A DNA stretch of 45,893 nt from contig SVHZ01000013.1 in assembly GCA_015055525.1 (NCBI GenBank), positions 1 to 45,893 of the forward strand. The letters are read 5' to 3'. A program made the translations under genes and the position numbers. The notes under the pieces were generated by a model, which ran no database searches, was not told where the DNA came from, and worked only from the letters and a program-made list of their open reading frames with translations. Position 1 is the first letter of the stretch. Every line of letters starts with the position of its first letter. Below are positions 16,104-23,493 of this stretch, in pieces. This stretch comes from Clostridiales bacterium (lineage in GTDB: Bacteria; Bacillota; Clostridia; Christensenellales; Borkfalkiaceae).

Positions 16104-17101
16104 ATTTGAAAGGTAGACATTTTTTGAAGTTACTCGATTACACTCCAGAAGAAATCGAATATCTTATAAACCTTGCGTCAACGCTTAAAAAAGACAAAAA
16201 AGCAGGCGTTGACCAAAAAGATTTAAGGGGTAAAAACGTTGCGTTAATTTTTGAAAAAACAAGCACTCGTACTCGTTGTGCGTTCGAAGTTGCCGCGGCA
16301 GATCTTGGCATACACCCTGTATACCTTGACCCGCAAGGCTCTCAAATCGGCAAAAAAGAAAGTATTGCAGATACCGCAAGAGTTTTAGGAAGAATGTTCG
16401 ACGGTATTGAATACCGTGGTTTCGGTCAAGAAATCGTTGAAGATTTAGCAAAGTACGCTGGCGTTCCCGTTTGGAACGGCTTAACTAATGAATTCCACCC
16501 CACTCAAATCTTAGCCGACTTCTTAACTATTAAAGAACACTTTGGCAAGTTAAAAGGCATAAACTTTGTTTATATGGGCGACGCGAGATATAATATGGGA
16601 AATTCATTAATGGTTGGTTGCGCTAAAATGGGGCTTAACTTTACCGCTTGCGCGCCTGAAAAATACTTCCCTAATAGCGAACTTATTGCAACTTGCAAAA
16701 AAATTGCTGAAAAAACGGGCGCTACTATCAATTTTGAAACCGATCCCATAAAGGCAACTAAAAACGCCGACGTAATTTACACCGACGTTTGGGTTTCAAT
16801 GGGAGAACCAGATAGCGTTTGGAAGGAAAGAATTGAAGAACTTCTCCCCTATCAAGTAACCTCTGAAATTATGGAAAACGCAGGAGCGCAATGCAGATTT
16901 ATGCATTGTTTACCAGCCTTCCACGACCTTAACACGACGATAGGCAAACAAGTTTACGATAAGTTTAATCTTTCTGAACTTGAAGTTACTAACGAAGTGT
17001 TTGAAAGCAGTCAATCAATCGTGTTTGACGAGGCGGAAAACCGCATGCACACTATAAAAGCGGTGATGTATGCAACCTTAGTTAATACCGATAAAAATTA
17101 A
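16100..17101 (+). CDS. argF: Ornithine carbamoyltransferase
   Basis: Makes citrulline from ornithine and carbamoyl phosphate. The 333-residue product has the carbamoyl-phosphate site [19 protein letters not shown] (about 52-70), [13 protein letters not shown] (about 133-145) and the ornithine-site loop MHCLPAFHD (about 273-281). These features fit the biosynthetic enzyme and also catabolic ArcB; operon position with argG-D supports the biosynthetic role. It overlaps argD by 4 bases (ATGA) and is the last gene before a strong terminator. carAB for carbamoyl phosphate is not in the window. Confidence 0.96.
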   Translation: MNLKGRHFLKLLDYTPEEIEYLINLASTLKKDKKAGVDQKDLRGKNVALIFEKTSTRTRCAFEVAAADLGIHPVYLDPQGSQIGKKESIADTARVLGRMFDGIEYRGFGQEIVEDLAKYAGVPVWNGLTNEFHPTQILADFLTIKEHFGKLKGINFVYMGDARYNMGNSLMVGCAKMGLNFTACAPEKYFPNSELIATCKKIAEKTGATINFETDPIKATKNADVIYTDVWVSMGEPDSVWKERIEELLPYQVTSEIMENAGAQCRFMHCLPAFHDLNTTIGKQVYDKFNLSELEVTNEVFESSQSIVFDEAENRMHTIKAVMYATLVNTDKN

Positions 17102-17110
17102 GTAATAGAA

Positions 17111-17137
17111 AATGCACGCAACAGCGTGCATTTTTTT
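17111..17137 (+). terminator. Terminator of the arginine operon
   Basis: Stem AATGCACGC/GCGTGCATT with loop AACA and seven T. It also lies just past the stop of the convergent gtrA-like gene. Its flanking arms are shared with the terminator at 8186. Confidence 0.88.
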
Positions 17138-17549
17138 ATTGTTTCTTTTCTTCTTTTTTAAGAGTATCTTCTTTTCCGCGGTATACCACGAACTTGCAAA
17201 ATAAAAACTCTAATATAAAGTTACAAAGCATAGTAACTATTAATATTAAAAAGTCGTTTACTCCAACGCTCTCGGCAAGGTTTCCTAATAAGGTTGACAA
17301 TGGCGTAAACACCAAGTAAAATCCAAACACCTTTGCCATAGCAATTGGAACGTTTGCAGCGGACTTAAACGTAAAACGTCTATTAAAAGTAAAATTCCAA
17401 ACGATTGATAAGATTAACGACGTTAAATAGGGAATCCAATAATCCTTAATAAATAATTCGAGCAAGGCAAACGAACCTATTTGAATTAAACCTGCAGATA
17501 TTGAAAATAAAGTAAATTTAATTACTTGAAATACTTGCTTTTTATCCAT
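17136..17549 (-). CDS. GtrA-family membrane protein
   Basis: A small polytopic protein of about 137 residues with four hydrophobic helices (about 8-30, 35-55, 70-95, 100-122), matching the GtrA family. SIVWNFTFNRRFTFKS in the middle is the family's conserved W-N-F...R.FTF motif. GtrA proteins are thought to help flip undecaprenyl-linked or other polar lipid-linked sugars. I place the start at 17549 (MDKKQ) because the ribosome site AAAGGA is 8 bases upstream; the ATG at 17558 abuts that site. It is the last gene of a minus-strand cluster with an acetyltransferase-like, a zinc-ribbon membrane and a condensation-fold protein. Confidence 0.85.
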   Translation of the reverse strand: MDKKQVFQVIKFTLFSISAGLIQIGSFALLELFIKDYWIPYLTSLILSIVWNFTFNRRFTFKSAANVPIAMAKVFGFYLVFTPLSTLLGNLAESVGVNDFLILIVTMLCNFILEFLFCKFVVYRGKEDTLKKEEKKQ

Positions 17550-17564
17550 AACTTTCATCCTTTG

Positions 17565-18689
17565 TTAAATACTTTTTATATAGCAACGGCGACGCTTATG
17601 TTGAACTTTATCGTAACGTCTCCATAAACTTTGAACTGCCGTATTGCTTTCAAGCATAGGACCTGTTTCACAATACTTAACGCCGTTTTTAATTAAATTT
17701 TTAAGCAAAGCACAAATTAAAAGCGCAGGTATTCCTTGATTTTGAAGTTGTGGCTCTACCGCTACGAAATACATTTCTAACGTGTCGTTCTTGCCGTTAA
17801 GCGCTTTTAGCATCCTTACTATTCCAAGAGGGAAAAGCCTTCCGTTTGACTTTTTTAACGCTTTAGCCGTAGAAGGTACCATTACGCCAAACGCAACTAT
17901 CTTACCTTCGCTATCTTTTACCGAACAAATGTAATCAAGATTGATAATAGGAACGTTAGAATTAATTACGTTTTCAATTACCTTATCGGTAAGCGGAACT
18001 GTTCCGTGAAGTTTAGAGTACGCTCTATCAACTAATGAAAACGCCTCGTAAGCCTCTTTGAACAAAACTTTACGGTCGTTATAAGTAACTATTTTATAGT
18101 TGCCTTTTTTAAGGATCATATCAGATATTCTTTCAATCTGCTCGTCAACCTTATCTGGAACGGAAATCCTATATTCAATCCAGTCAACGTCTTTACTAAG
18201 ACCTAAACGCTCCATGTGGTCTATGTAATAAGGATAATTATAAAAAGTGATTGACAAATTAAGTTCTTCAAACCCTTCTATAAGCATACCCTCGTGATCC
18301 ATATCGGTAAAACCAACGGGGCCAACAATTTCAGTATAGCCTCTTTCTTTACCCCAAGCAACAACGCTGTCAAACAACGCCTTTGAAACCTCGTAATCGT
18401 CAATAAAGTCAAAGCGAGTATATCTTATTGCGTTTTTATCCCACTTTTTATTGTAAGCGTGATTGATAAGACCTGCTATTCTACCAACGATTTTGCCGTC
18501 TTTATACGCTAAGAATAATTTTGTTTCACAAAATTCGTAAGATGGGTTTTTATCTTTTGTAAAAGTATCAACTTCATCAGGCTCTAAAAAGGGAACGAAG
18601 TATTTATTTCCTTTATATAAAGCAGTTGGAAATCTAACCCATCTTAACAAATCTTTTTTAGTTAAAACTTCTTTAATTTCTACACTCAT
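17565..18689 (-). CDS. GNAT-like N-acyltransferase domain protein
   Basis: The 374-residue protein has an N-terminal segment typical of a family of large GNAT-like proteins (FPTALYKGNKYFVPFLEPDE, about 17-36), a beta-strand pair FLAYKDGKIVGRIAGLINH (about 59-77), the central GFTDMDHEGMLIEGFE (about 121-136), and a C-terminal acetyl-CoA-type motif VEPQLQNQGIPALLICALL (about 309-327). Such two-lobed GNAT proteins resemble YghO. No signal peptide or TM segment is seen. It probably acylates a lipid or amino-containing acceptor, but the substrate is unknown. It sits in an apparent operon with gtrA-like and condensation-fold genes. Confidence 0.65.
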   Translation of the reverse strand: MSVEIKEVLTKKDLLRWVRFPTALYKGNKYFVPFLEPDEVDTFTKDKNPSYEFCETKLFLAYKDGKIVGRIAGLINHAYNKKWDKNAIRYTRFDFIDDYEVSKALFDSVVAWGKERGYTEIVGPVGFTDMDHEGMLIEGFEELNLSITFYNYPYYIDHMERLGLSKDVDWIEYRISVPDKVDEQIERISDMILKKGNYKIVTYNDRKVLFKEAYEAFSLVDRAYSKLHGTVPLTDKVIENVINSNVPIINLDYICSVKDSEGKIVAFGVMVPSTAKALKKSNGRLFPLGIVRMLKALNGKNDTLEMYFVAVEPQLQNQGIPALLICALLKNLIKNGVKYCETGPMLESNTAVQSLWRRYDKVQHKRRRCYIKSI

Positions 18690-18713
18690 AATTAAATATC
18701 CTTTTCTTTAGTG

Positions 18714-19406
18714 TTAAAAAAATATTTTTCTTTCAATTATTTCACGAGCGGGTTTATTGATTGCAAGATATAAAAGCAATCCGCCGAGAAGGGATAAAGT
18801 GATAAGCGGATAAATCGACCAACCTCTAAACGGAAGAGCGAAAGTTATAGTCATTAAATATTCCATAAGCAATATTAATAAGCCAATCGCAACTACGCAT
18901 CCGCCAATTATAAACAATCTTCCCTTTTTTAGATATCTAAATAAAGTAACCATCGTGCAAGTTATTATACAAATTCCACCGAGAACGGGCAAAGCAAAAG
19001 TGAAAAACCAATTACCGCCTAAAACTAAATTTATATAGAAAACGTATAGTATAACCGCTAAAAAACTACAAGGAACAAAAATTACAGGATTTGGTTTTCT
19101 AAACCATATAGGAAGGGCAAACGCCACGTAAACAACTAACAATGCGCCAAAAACGTAACCAAACCAATCTAAATAACCGTTATCGTTAAAATCAGAGAAA
19201 AAAGTGGTTACGAGCGGTATTAAAAATAAAATTATAATACCCCCGCTTAACACTTTTGAATAATAAGTTTTCTTTGGCATTTTATTGCTAGGATACAACT
19301 TTTTTTCATCGTCTTTTTTATCGTTTATAATAGGTACGACTGTGTTACATAACGGGCATTTCGTTTCATTATCAGAAAGCTTTACTCCACAATTTATACA
19401 ATACAT
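18714..19406 (-). CDS. Zinc-ribbon membrane protein, DUF6320-like
   Basis: The 230-residue product opens with a zinc ribbon, MYCINCGVKLSDNETKCPLC (Cys pairs at 3/6 and 17/20), then a Lys/Asp-rich linker and six hydrophobic helices from about residue 48 to 222. This combination resembles the DUF6320 family, which is often found next to condensation-fold 'alcohol acetyltransferase' genes, as here: the next upstream gene stops 4 bases before its start. Function is unknown. The zinc ribbon faces the cytoplasm if the first helix follows the positive-inside rule. Confidence 0.65.
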   Translation of the reverse strand: MYCINCGVKLSDNETKCPLCNTVVPIINDKKDDEKKLYPSNKMPKKTYYSKVLSGGIIILFLIPLVTTFFSDFNDNGYLDWFGYVFGALLVVYVAFALPIWFRKPNPVIFVPCSFLAVILYVFYINLVLGGNWFFTFALPVLGGICIITCTMVTLFRYLKKGRLFIIGGCVVAIGLLILLMEYLMTITFALPFRGWSIYPLITLSLLGGLLLYLAINKPAREIIERKIFF

Positions 19407-19410
19407 TATT

Positions 19411-20706
19411 TTACCTCTCGTTTTGATTGCTTTCTACGTAAACTTCAACTCCTAAACTTTGAAGAACTAAATAAAAATGCCTTTCAAGTTCAGGGTCTTT
19501 TATATCTCTTATGAAATTGAGATAGATAGTATCTTTATAGGTAACCATTCCGCAATTATACGGCTGAGTCGCTTGAACGCCAAGAATAAAATCAAACCGT
19601 TTAACGTAACTTTCCATAATTTGGGGAATAGTAATTTTTCCTAAGTTTGAAAGTGATAAACAAGCCTTTTTCTCTCCCACCGAATTAAAAATTGCTTTCA
19701 TTACTAAATTTTTTATCGGTAAAGGAATTAATCTTACTAAAGGATTTTTCTCATCGTTTACGTTAGTTGCAATAACCGTGCTCATGTGTTTAGCGGTAAA
19801 CTCTGAACCCATCTTGTGTTTTATAACGTTGCAAATTTCACTAAGAGTGTAATCGCCAAGCCTTGGGTTAATTTCGGGAATCGTGTACATTGAGAAATTT
19901 CTTAAAGTGTTGCTATTAAATAACGTTCTTAAATTGATGGGAATAAGAAGTTTTATGAGTTTTCGATTTTTTACGTTCGGCTCTTTTTCTTTTTGAAGAT
20001 TAAAAAGCGCAAGCATCATAACCGCGCTCATAAATACGGTTAAAGTTACTCCGTGCGAGTGAGCAAGGTCTAAAATTTGTTTAACAGATAGTTGAAAACA
20101 AGTAAGATTTAAGAATCCGTCTTTTTGCGGAGCACCGTACATGTGCCAAGCGTTAGTATCTTTTCTACTCGCTAAAACTTTGCCCGCGTATTTTGGAAAG
20201 CAATCTTCAAGTTCTTCAAAAGTGGGCGTAGCCTTTCTATCCACTATCCCATGCTCAAACGGAATAGTTATACCGTATTTTAATTCAAGGTATTCGGCAA
20301 GCAAATTTTTTAGAAAGATTAAAGCGCCAGCCCCGTCCGTTAACGAATGGAAAAACTCAACGGCAATACGATTGCGATAAACTATAACTCTAAACGCGCA
20401 TTTTCGCATCTCATTATTACTCATATACGCAAGCGGATAACTATATTCTTCTTTTATATCGGGCGCGTTTTCAACTTGTTGTAAATAATACCAAAATAAA
20501 CCCTTTCTAAGTTTTGACGCTATTGATGGAAAACGTTTAACAACAACGTCTAACGCCGATTTTAATATGGAGCAATCAACTTCTTCATAAAGCGTTACAG
20601 ACTGCCTATAAACGTTACTCCAATTCTTTTTTCTCGCGGCGGGATATATTTTAGCGGCATTATCAAGCCTAACCCACATTAATGAATTACTTTCTTGTTT
20701 TTTCAT
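19411..20706 (-). CDS. Condensation-domain-fold acyltransferase
   Basis: The roughly 431-residue protein contains the active-site motif HSLTDGAG (about 109-116), the HxxxDG of condensation domains, CoA-dependent acyltransferases and alcohol acetyltransferases, and a second-half motif YNCGMVTYKDTIYLNFIRD (about 389-407) like the structural DFGWG-containing region of that fold. It lacks carrier or adenylation domains, so it is a free-standing acyltransferase. I start it at 20706 (MKKQESNS) because the best -10 (TATAAT at 20745-20740) lies within the longer alternative reading that would begin at 20775. It leads the cluster with the DUF6320-like, GNAT-like and GtrA-like genes, which suggests acylation and translocation of a lipid or glycolipid. 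Confidence 0.72.
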   Translation of the reverse strand: MKKQESNSLMWVRLDNAAKIYPAARKKNWSNVYRQSVTLYEEVDCSILKSALDVVVKRFPSIASKLRKGLFWYYLQQVENAPDIKEEYSYPLAYMSNNEMRKCAFRVIVYRNRIAVEFFHSLTDGAGALIFLKNLLAEYLELKYGITIPFEHGIVDRKATPTFEELEDCFPKYAGKVLASRKDTNAWHMYGAPQKDGFLNLTCFQLSVKQILDLAHSHGVTLTVFMSAVMMLALFNLQKEKEPNVKNRKLIKLLIPINLRTLFNSNTLRNFSMYTIPEINPRLGDYTLSEICNVIKHKMGSEFTAKHMSTVIATNVNDEKNPLVRLIPLPIKNLVMKAIFNSVGEKKACLSLSNLGKITIPQIMESYVKRFDFILGVQATQPYNCGMVTYKDTIYLNFIRDIKDPELERHFYLVLQSLGVEVYVESNQNER

Positions 20707-20739
20707 AAAACTACAATTAAAAAACGTATCACTTGTTAG

Positions 20740-20768
20740 ATTATATACTACTTTACATTTTACTAAAA
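20740..20768 (-). promoter_or_regulatory. Probable promoter of the condensation-fold/GtrA cluster
   Basis: Perfect TATAAT on the minus strand (20745-20740) with only a poor -35 (TTTTAG) 17 bases upstream. The leader to the ATG at 20706 is about 28 bases. Weak -35 suggests activator need or low strength. Confidence 0.45.
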
Positions 20769-20831
20769 TTTGCACAATAAATCAATATATATAATAAAAT
20801 TATATAAATTTTGTGCAGGTGTAAAAAAATT

Positions 20832-20934
20832 AATTTAACTCAAAAGTAGAGATAGGCTGAGATAGACCTTGCTCGGTCATCGAAGTCTATCTCTTGAGCA
20901 GAAACGATGATAGACGCTCAAAGCCAAATTGAAA
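20832..20934. repeat. Palindromic structured repeat, copy 1 (degenerate outer arms)
   Basis: Bases 20848-20906 match 21110-21168 of copy 3 with a single difference over 59 bases. They fold into an 11-bp stem AGAGATAGGCT/AGTCTATCTCT (one G.T pair) capped by GACC-TTGCTC-GGTC. The outer TTAG arms seen in copies 2-4 are not recognisable here, so this copy is truncated or decayed. Confidence 0.7.
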
Positions 20935-20938
20935 GATA

Positions 20939-21066
20939 TTTTAAGCCGTTAGTTGCGAGTTAGGCGAGGCGTTTGTGTTTTTGCAAAAGGGGGCGACCTT
21001 GTTGGTCGTAGGAATTTTGCAAAAATACAAAGAACAAAGCATAACGACGCAAATAACGGAATAAAA
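20939..21066. repeat. Palindromic structured repeat, copy 2 (128 bp)
   Basis: Ends are inverted: TTTTAAGCCGTTAGTTGCG at the left against CGCAAATAACGGAATAAAA at the right, with a conserved G-A mismatch in TTAGTT/AAATAA. Inside are GTTAGGC/GCATAAC arms, then a perfect 11-bp stem TTTTTGCAAAA/TTTTGCAAAAA, a GGGG bulge, and the tip GCGACC-TTGTT-GGTCGT followed by AGGAA. The architecture is shared with copies 3 and 4 while the 11-bp stem is not. Transcription is not demonstrated. Confidence 0.8.
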
Positions 21067-21070
21067 CTCG

Positions 21071-21198
21071 TTTTAAGCCGTTAGTTTAGGTGTTAGACAA
21101 GGCTCGCGAAAGAGATAGGCTGAGATAGACCTTGCTCGGTCATCGAAGTCTATCTCTTGAGTAGAAACGCAGTATAACGCCTGAAATAACGGAATAAA
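21071..21198. repeat. Palindromic structured repeat, copy 3 (128 bp)
   Basis: Same length and the same terminal arms as copy 2 (TTTTAAGCCGTTAGTT...AAATAACGGAATAAAA), from which it is separated by CTCG. The second outer arm is TAGGTGTTAG/ATAACGCCTG, covarying with copy 2. The 11-bp stem here is AGAGATAGGCT/AGTCTATCTCT and the tip is GACC-TTGCTC-GGTC followed by ATCGA. The inner 59 bases are almost identical to copy 1, so this element combines copy 2's frame with copy 1's core. Confidence 0.8.
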
Positions 21199-21229
21199 AA
21201 AGGCGTGGGCATCGAACCCACGCTTTTTT
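21199..21229 (-). terminator. Terminator of yjbQ
   Basis: Stem GCGTGGG/CCCACGC (21203-21209 with 21217-21223), loop CATCGAA, A-run and T-run on the two sides. It lies 13 bases past the yjbQ stop on the minus strand and may work in both directions. Confidence 0.8.
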
Positions 21230-21242
21230 ATGTCTTAAAAAA

Positions 21243-21863
21243 TTATCTATCTTGTTGAAGATCAAAGTGTACGTCGTACGCCTTTTCTTCATCAGTATAT
21301 CTACGACGAGTGTTGATTACTTCGCCACCGTTCCACTTTCTATCATTGATATCTTCAGTAGTACCCATAATAGTAATGTTAACTTGTCTACGACGAGCGA
21401 TAACGTGATCCCAGTCAATAAAGTAAATGTGAGCAAATAAACCAAGGTCAAGTTTACCATCTTTGATAGTTAAAGTTTCGCTTCTGCCGAAGAATACTGA
21501 ACGAAGGTGACCGTCTGTATTCATAGAAGAATAGTCACCGGGTTCGTTAACGTATCTACCGTATTGAGCGTGGATAGGACCTGGGTGACGATATTGATGT
21601 TCTTCAGCAAAGTCAGGGATCATCTTTCTCATAATGTCAAGAAGGTCGTGTTGAAGATATTCAAGGTCGAAAGTATCGATATCGTGTGAACATTCTTGAA
21701 CCATTACAGAACAAGTAGTGTGGTGAGAAACGATTGCAACAGTACCGTTCTTAATGCCAGAATCTGCTACCATTTCAAGAATTTCTTTTCTAATGTCATG
21801 GAAAGTGGGAATCCAACCACGAGATTGTAATTCTAATTCTTTTTGATAAATTTTATATTCCAT
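21243..21863 (-). CDS. yjbQ: YjbQ-family protein (UPF0047)
   Basis: The 206-residue product has the YjbQ signature: VSHHTTCSVMVQECS (about 45-59) with the conserved HH-T-C-S cluster and Glu, and later DGHLRSVFFGRSETLTIKDG (about 117-136). Several His residues (46, 47, 117) are the presumed metal ligands. The family includes proteins with weak thiamine-phosphate synthase activity, but its main role is not settled. The form here is longer than the usual about 140 residues, with additional N- and C-terminal parts. It is divergent from a sugar-phosphate operon (SIS, FSA, Rpe), which points to sugar-phosphate rather than thiamine metabolism; that is inference. Confidence 0.85.
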   Translation of the reverse strand: MEYKIYQKELELQSRGWIPTFHDIRKEILEMVADSGIKNGTVAIVSHHTTCSVMVQECSHDIDTFDLEYLQHDLLDIMRKMIPDFAEEHQYRHPGPIHAQYGRYVNEPGDYSSMNTDGHLRSVFFGRSETLTIKDGKLDLGLFAHIYFIDWDHVIARRRQVNITIMGTTEDINDRKWNGGEVINTRRRYTDEEKAYDVHFDLQQDR

Positions 21864-21896
21864 AGTTTTCTCCTTAAAAAATTTATTTTTTATTTT

Positions 21897-21925
21897 AGTA
21901 TATTATTTTTTGCCTTTTAAGTCAA
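21897..21925 (-). promoter_or_regulatory. Promoter of yjbQ
   Basis: On the minus strand TTGACT (21925-21920), 17 bases, TATACT (21902-21897). AAGGAG precedes the ATG at 21863. Confidence 0.75.
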
Positions 21926-21976
21926 GGCTTTTATAATCTTTTTATAAAAATAAACTTCAGTTTGCCCGCAGTTTAC

Positions 21977-22005
21977 TTGCGAAAATCAATTTTGTGTGAT
22001 AATAT
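21977..22005 (+). promoter_or_regulatory. Promoter of the SIS-FSA-Rpe operon
   Basis: TTGCGA (21977-21982), 17 bases, TAATAT (22000-22005), divergent from the yjbQ promoter with -35 elements about 50 bases apart. Its position excludes the in-frame upstream start at 21962 for the SIS gene. Confidence 0.6.
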
Positions 22006-22036
22006 CTTAATATATAGAATTTTAAGGAGATTAACA

Positions 22037-22636
22037 ATGATTAGTGAAAACGCAAAGAACGCAATCTATCAAGCGTTTGACATTGAAAGCGAATGCATCA
22101 AAGAAATGAAAAATTACGTTAACGACGAGCAATTTTCAAAAGCCGTTGAACTTTTGTCTAACGCAGTTAGAATAGGCGCTGCAGGTTCAGGTCACTCTGG
22201 CATTGCTTGCCAACATTTTTGTCACCTTATGTGCTGTGTAGAACGCCCTGCAAGATTTATTTCGCCAGCCGAGGCAATTCACGGCGCTACCGGTTATCTT
22301 CAAAAAGACGACGTTATGCTTTTTGCATCTCGCGGTGGTAAGACTAAGGAACTTCTTCCTATCTTAGACATTTGCAAGGCAAAGGGCGTTAAAGTTATCA
22401 CTATTACTGAAAATCTTGAATCTCCACTTGCTCTTGGAGCGGACGTTGTTATTAAACAATACGTTAACCGTGAAACGGACAAGCACAATATGCAAGGAAC
22501 TACCAGCACTACTGCTCTTATCGTTTTATTCCACGCTCTTCAAGCGGCTATTATCGAAGAAACGGGCTACGTTGCAGAACAGTTTGCCCTTATTCATCCG
22601 GGCGGAGCGGTTGGTGAACGCCTTAATAAAAAATAA
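22037..22636 (+). CDS. SIS-domain sugar-phosphate isomerase
   Basis: The 199-residue protein is a single sugar isomerase (SIS) domain: IGAAGSGHSGIACQHF (about 46-61) is the phosphosugar loop, FASRGGKTKELLPILDICK (about 96-114) the second loop, and HPGGAVGERL near the C-terminus matches the KdsD/GutQ (arabinose-5-phosphate isomerase) ending. It lacks the CBS domains of KdsD. Its size also fits 6-phospho-3-hexuloisomerase, so the exact substrate is open. The start at 22037 follows AAGGAG at 22024-22029. It is the first gene of an operon with FSA-type aldolase and rpe. Confidence 0.82.
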   Translation: MISENAKNAIYQAFDIESECIKEMKNYVNDEQFSKAVELLSNAVRIGAAGSGHSGIACQHFCHLMCCVERPARFISPAEAIHGATGYLQKDDVMLFASRGGKTKELLPILDICKAKGVKVITITENLESPLALGADVVIKQYVNRETDKHNMQGTTSTTALIVLFHALQAAIIEETGYVAEQFALIHPGGAVGERLNKK

Positions 22637-22647
22637 TAGGTGAAATT

Positions 22648-23325
22648 ATGAAATTTTTAATTGACGACGCAAACATTGAAAAAATTAAAAAGATTTACGA
22701 ATTTTACTCAGTTGACGGCGTTACAACTAACCCGTCAATCTTAGCAAAAGCAAATCGTAACCCTTATGAAGTTTTAACTGAGATTAGAGAGTTTATTGGC
22801 GATAAAGCCGAACTTCACGCGCAAGTTATTTCTGAAAAAGCGGAAACTATGATTAAAGAAGCGTATAAAATGACTGAAGTTTTAGGTAGGGAAACTTTCG
22901 TTAAAATCCCCACTATCCCAGAAGGCTTAAAGGCTATGAAAAAACTTCACGCGCAAGGTTTTAAGATTACCGCAACCGCAATTTACACGCCTATGCAAGC
23001 ATACCTTGCCGCAAAGGCAGGCGCTCACTACGTTGCCCCTTACGTTAACCGTATTGATAACCTTGGAGCAAACGGCGTTGAATCGGTTAAACTTATCCAA
23101 CACATTATAAATAACTGCGGTTTCACAACACAAATACTCGCCGCAAGTTTCAAAAACTCTAACCAAGTTCAAGAACTTTGCGCTAACGGTATCGGCGCGG
23201 TTACTATCGCTCCTGAAGTTATTGAAAACTTGATTAGAAACGCTAGCGTTAAAGAGGCAGAACAAGACTTTGTTGACGATTTTGAAAAACTTTGTGGCAA
23301 AGGCAAGACAATGCTTGATATTTAG
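22648..23325 (+). CDS. fsa: Transaldolase-like fructose-6-phosphate aldolase
   Basis: The 225-residue product belongs to the small transaldolase/FSA group. It starts MKFLIDDANIEKIKKI, has VDGVTTNPSILAK (about 22-34), the Schiff-base Lys86 in FVKIPTIPEG, and ITATAIYTPMQAYLAAKAGA (about 110-129) as in FSA and TalB-like enzymes. It reversibly cleaves or forms ketose phosphates such as fructose 6-phosphate. Whether it acts as FSA or as transaldolase depends on a few residues (a Gln versus Glu in the active site) that I cannot assign without alignment. It follows the SIS gene by 11 bases. Confidence 0.87.
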   Translation: MKFLIDDANIEKIKKIYEFYSVDGVTTNPSILAKANRNPYEVLTEIREFIGDKAELHAQVISEKAETMIKEAYKMTEVLGRETFVKIPTIPEGLKAMKKLHAQGFKITATAIYTPMQAYLAAKAGAHYVAPYVNRIDNLGANGVESVKLIQHIINNCGFTTQILAASFKNSNQVQELCANGIGAVTIAPEVIENLIRNASVKEAEQDFVDDFEKLCGKGKTMLDI

Positions 23326-23357
23326 TGTTTAGCACAGTTTAATTTTGAATACGACAA

Positions 23358-23483
23358 ATTAAGTCGTTAGTTACAAGTTAGACGAGGCGTTTGTGATTTT
23401 ATGGAAGGGAGCGACCTTTTTGGTCGCAGGAATTTCATAAAACACAAAGAACAAAGTATAACGCCGTAAATAACGACTTATAA
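23358..23483. repeat. Palindromic structured repeat, copy 4, inside the SIS-FSA-Rpe operon
   Basis: Same frame as copies 2 and 3 but with altered yet complementary arms: AAGTCGTTAGTTAC against GTAAATAACGACTT. GTTAGAC/GTATAAC follow inside. The middle stem is ATTTTATGGAA against TTTCATAAAAC, and the tip is GCGACC-TTTTT-GGTCGC followed by AGGAA. The segments GCGTTTGTG and ACAAAGAACAAAG are identical to copy 2. It fills the gap between the aldolase stop and the rpe start; its right end is 10 bases before the rpe ATG and overlaps the leader, so it would be transcribed and may affect rpe expression. Confidence 0.8.
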
Positions 23484-23493
23484 AGGTGATATT

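Noticed and set aside
20707-20775. N-terminal extension of the condensation-fold protein to 20775
   Set aside because: The extension covers a perfect TATAAT at 20745-20740 and has no family-like sequence; 20706 is the better start.
20939-21198. Integron attC sites: GTTAGGC/GTTAGAC in the palindromic repeats match the GTTRRRY core
   Set aside because: The cores are in the inverse arrangement (GTT arm left, AAC arm right), the opposite core does not fit RYYYAAC, the repeats do not alternate with single-gene cassettes, and no integrase is present.
20832-21198. CRISPR array or direct-repeat array
   Set aside because: Repeats are long palindromes, few, unequally spaced and without unique spacers; no cas genes are present.
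21962-22036. Longer start for the SIS-domain protein
   Set aside because: The stretch contains the operon promoter, and the 22037 ATG has an AAGGAG at ideal distance.
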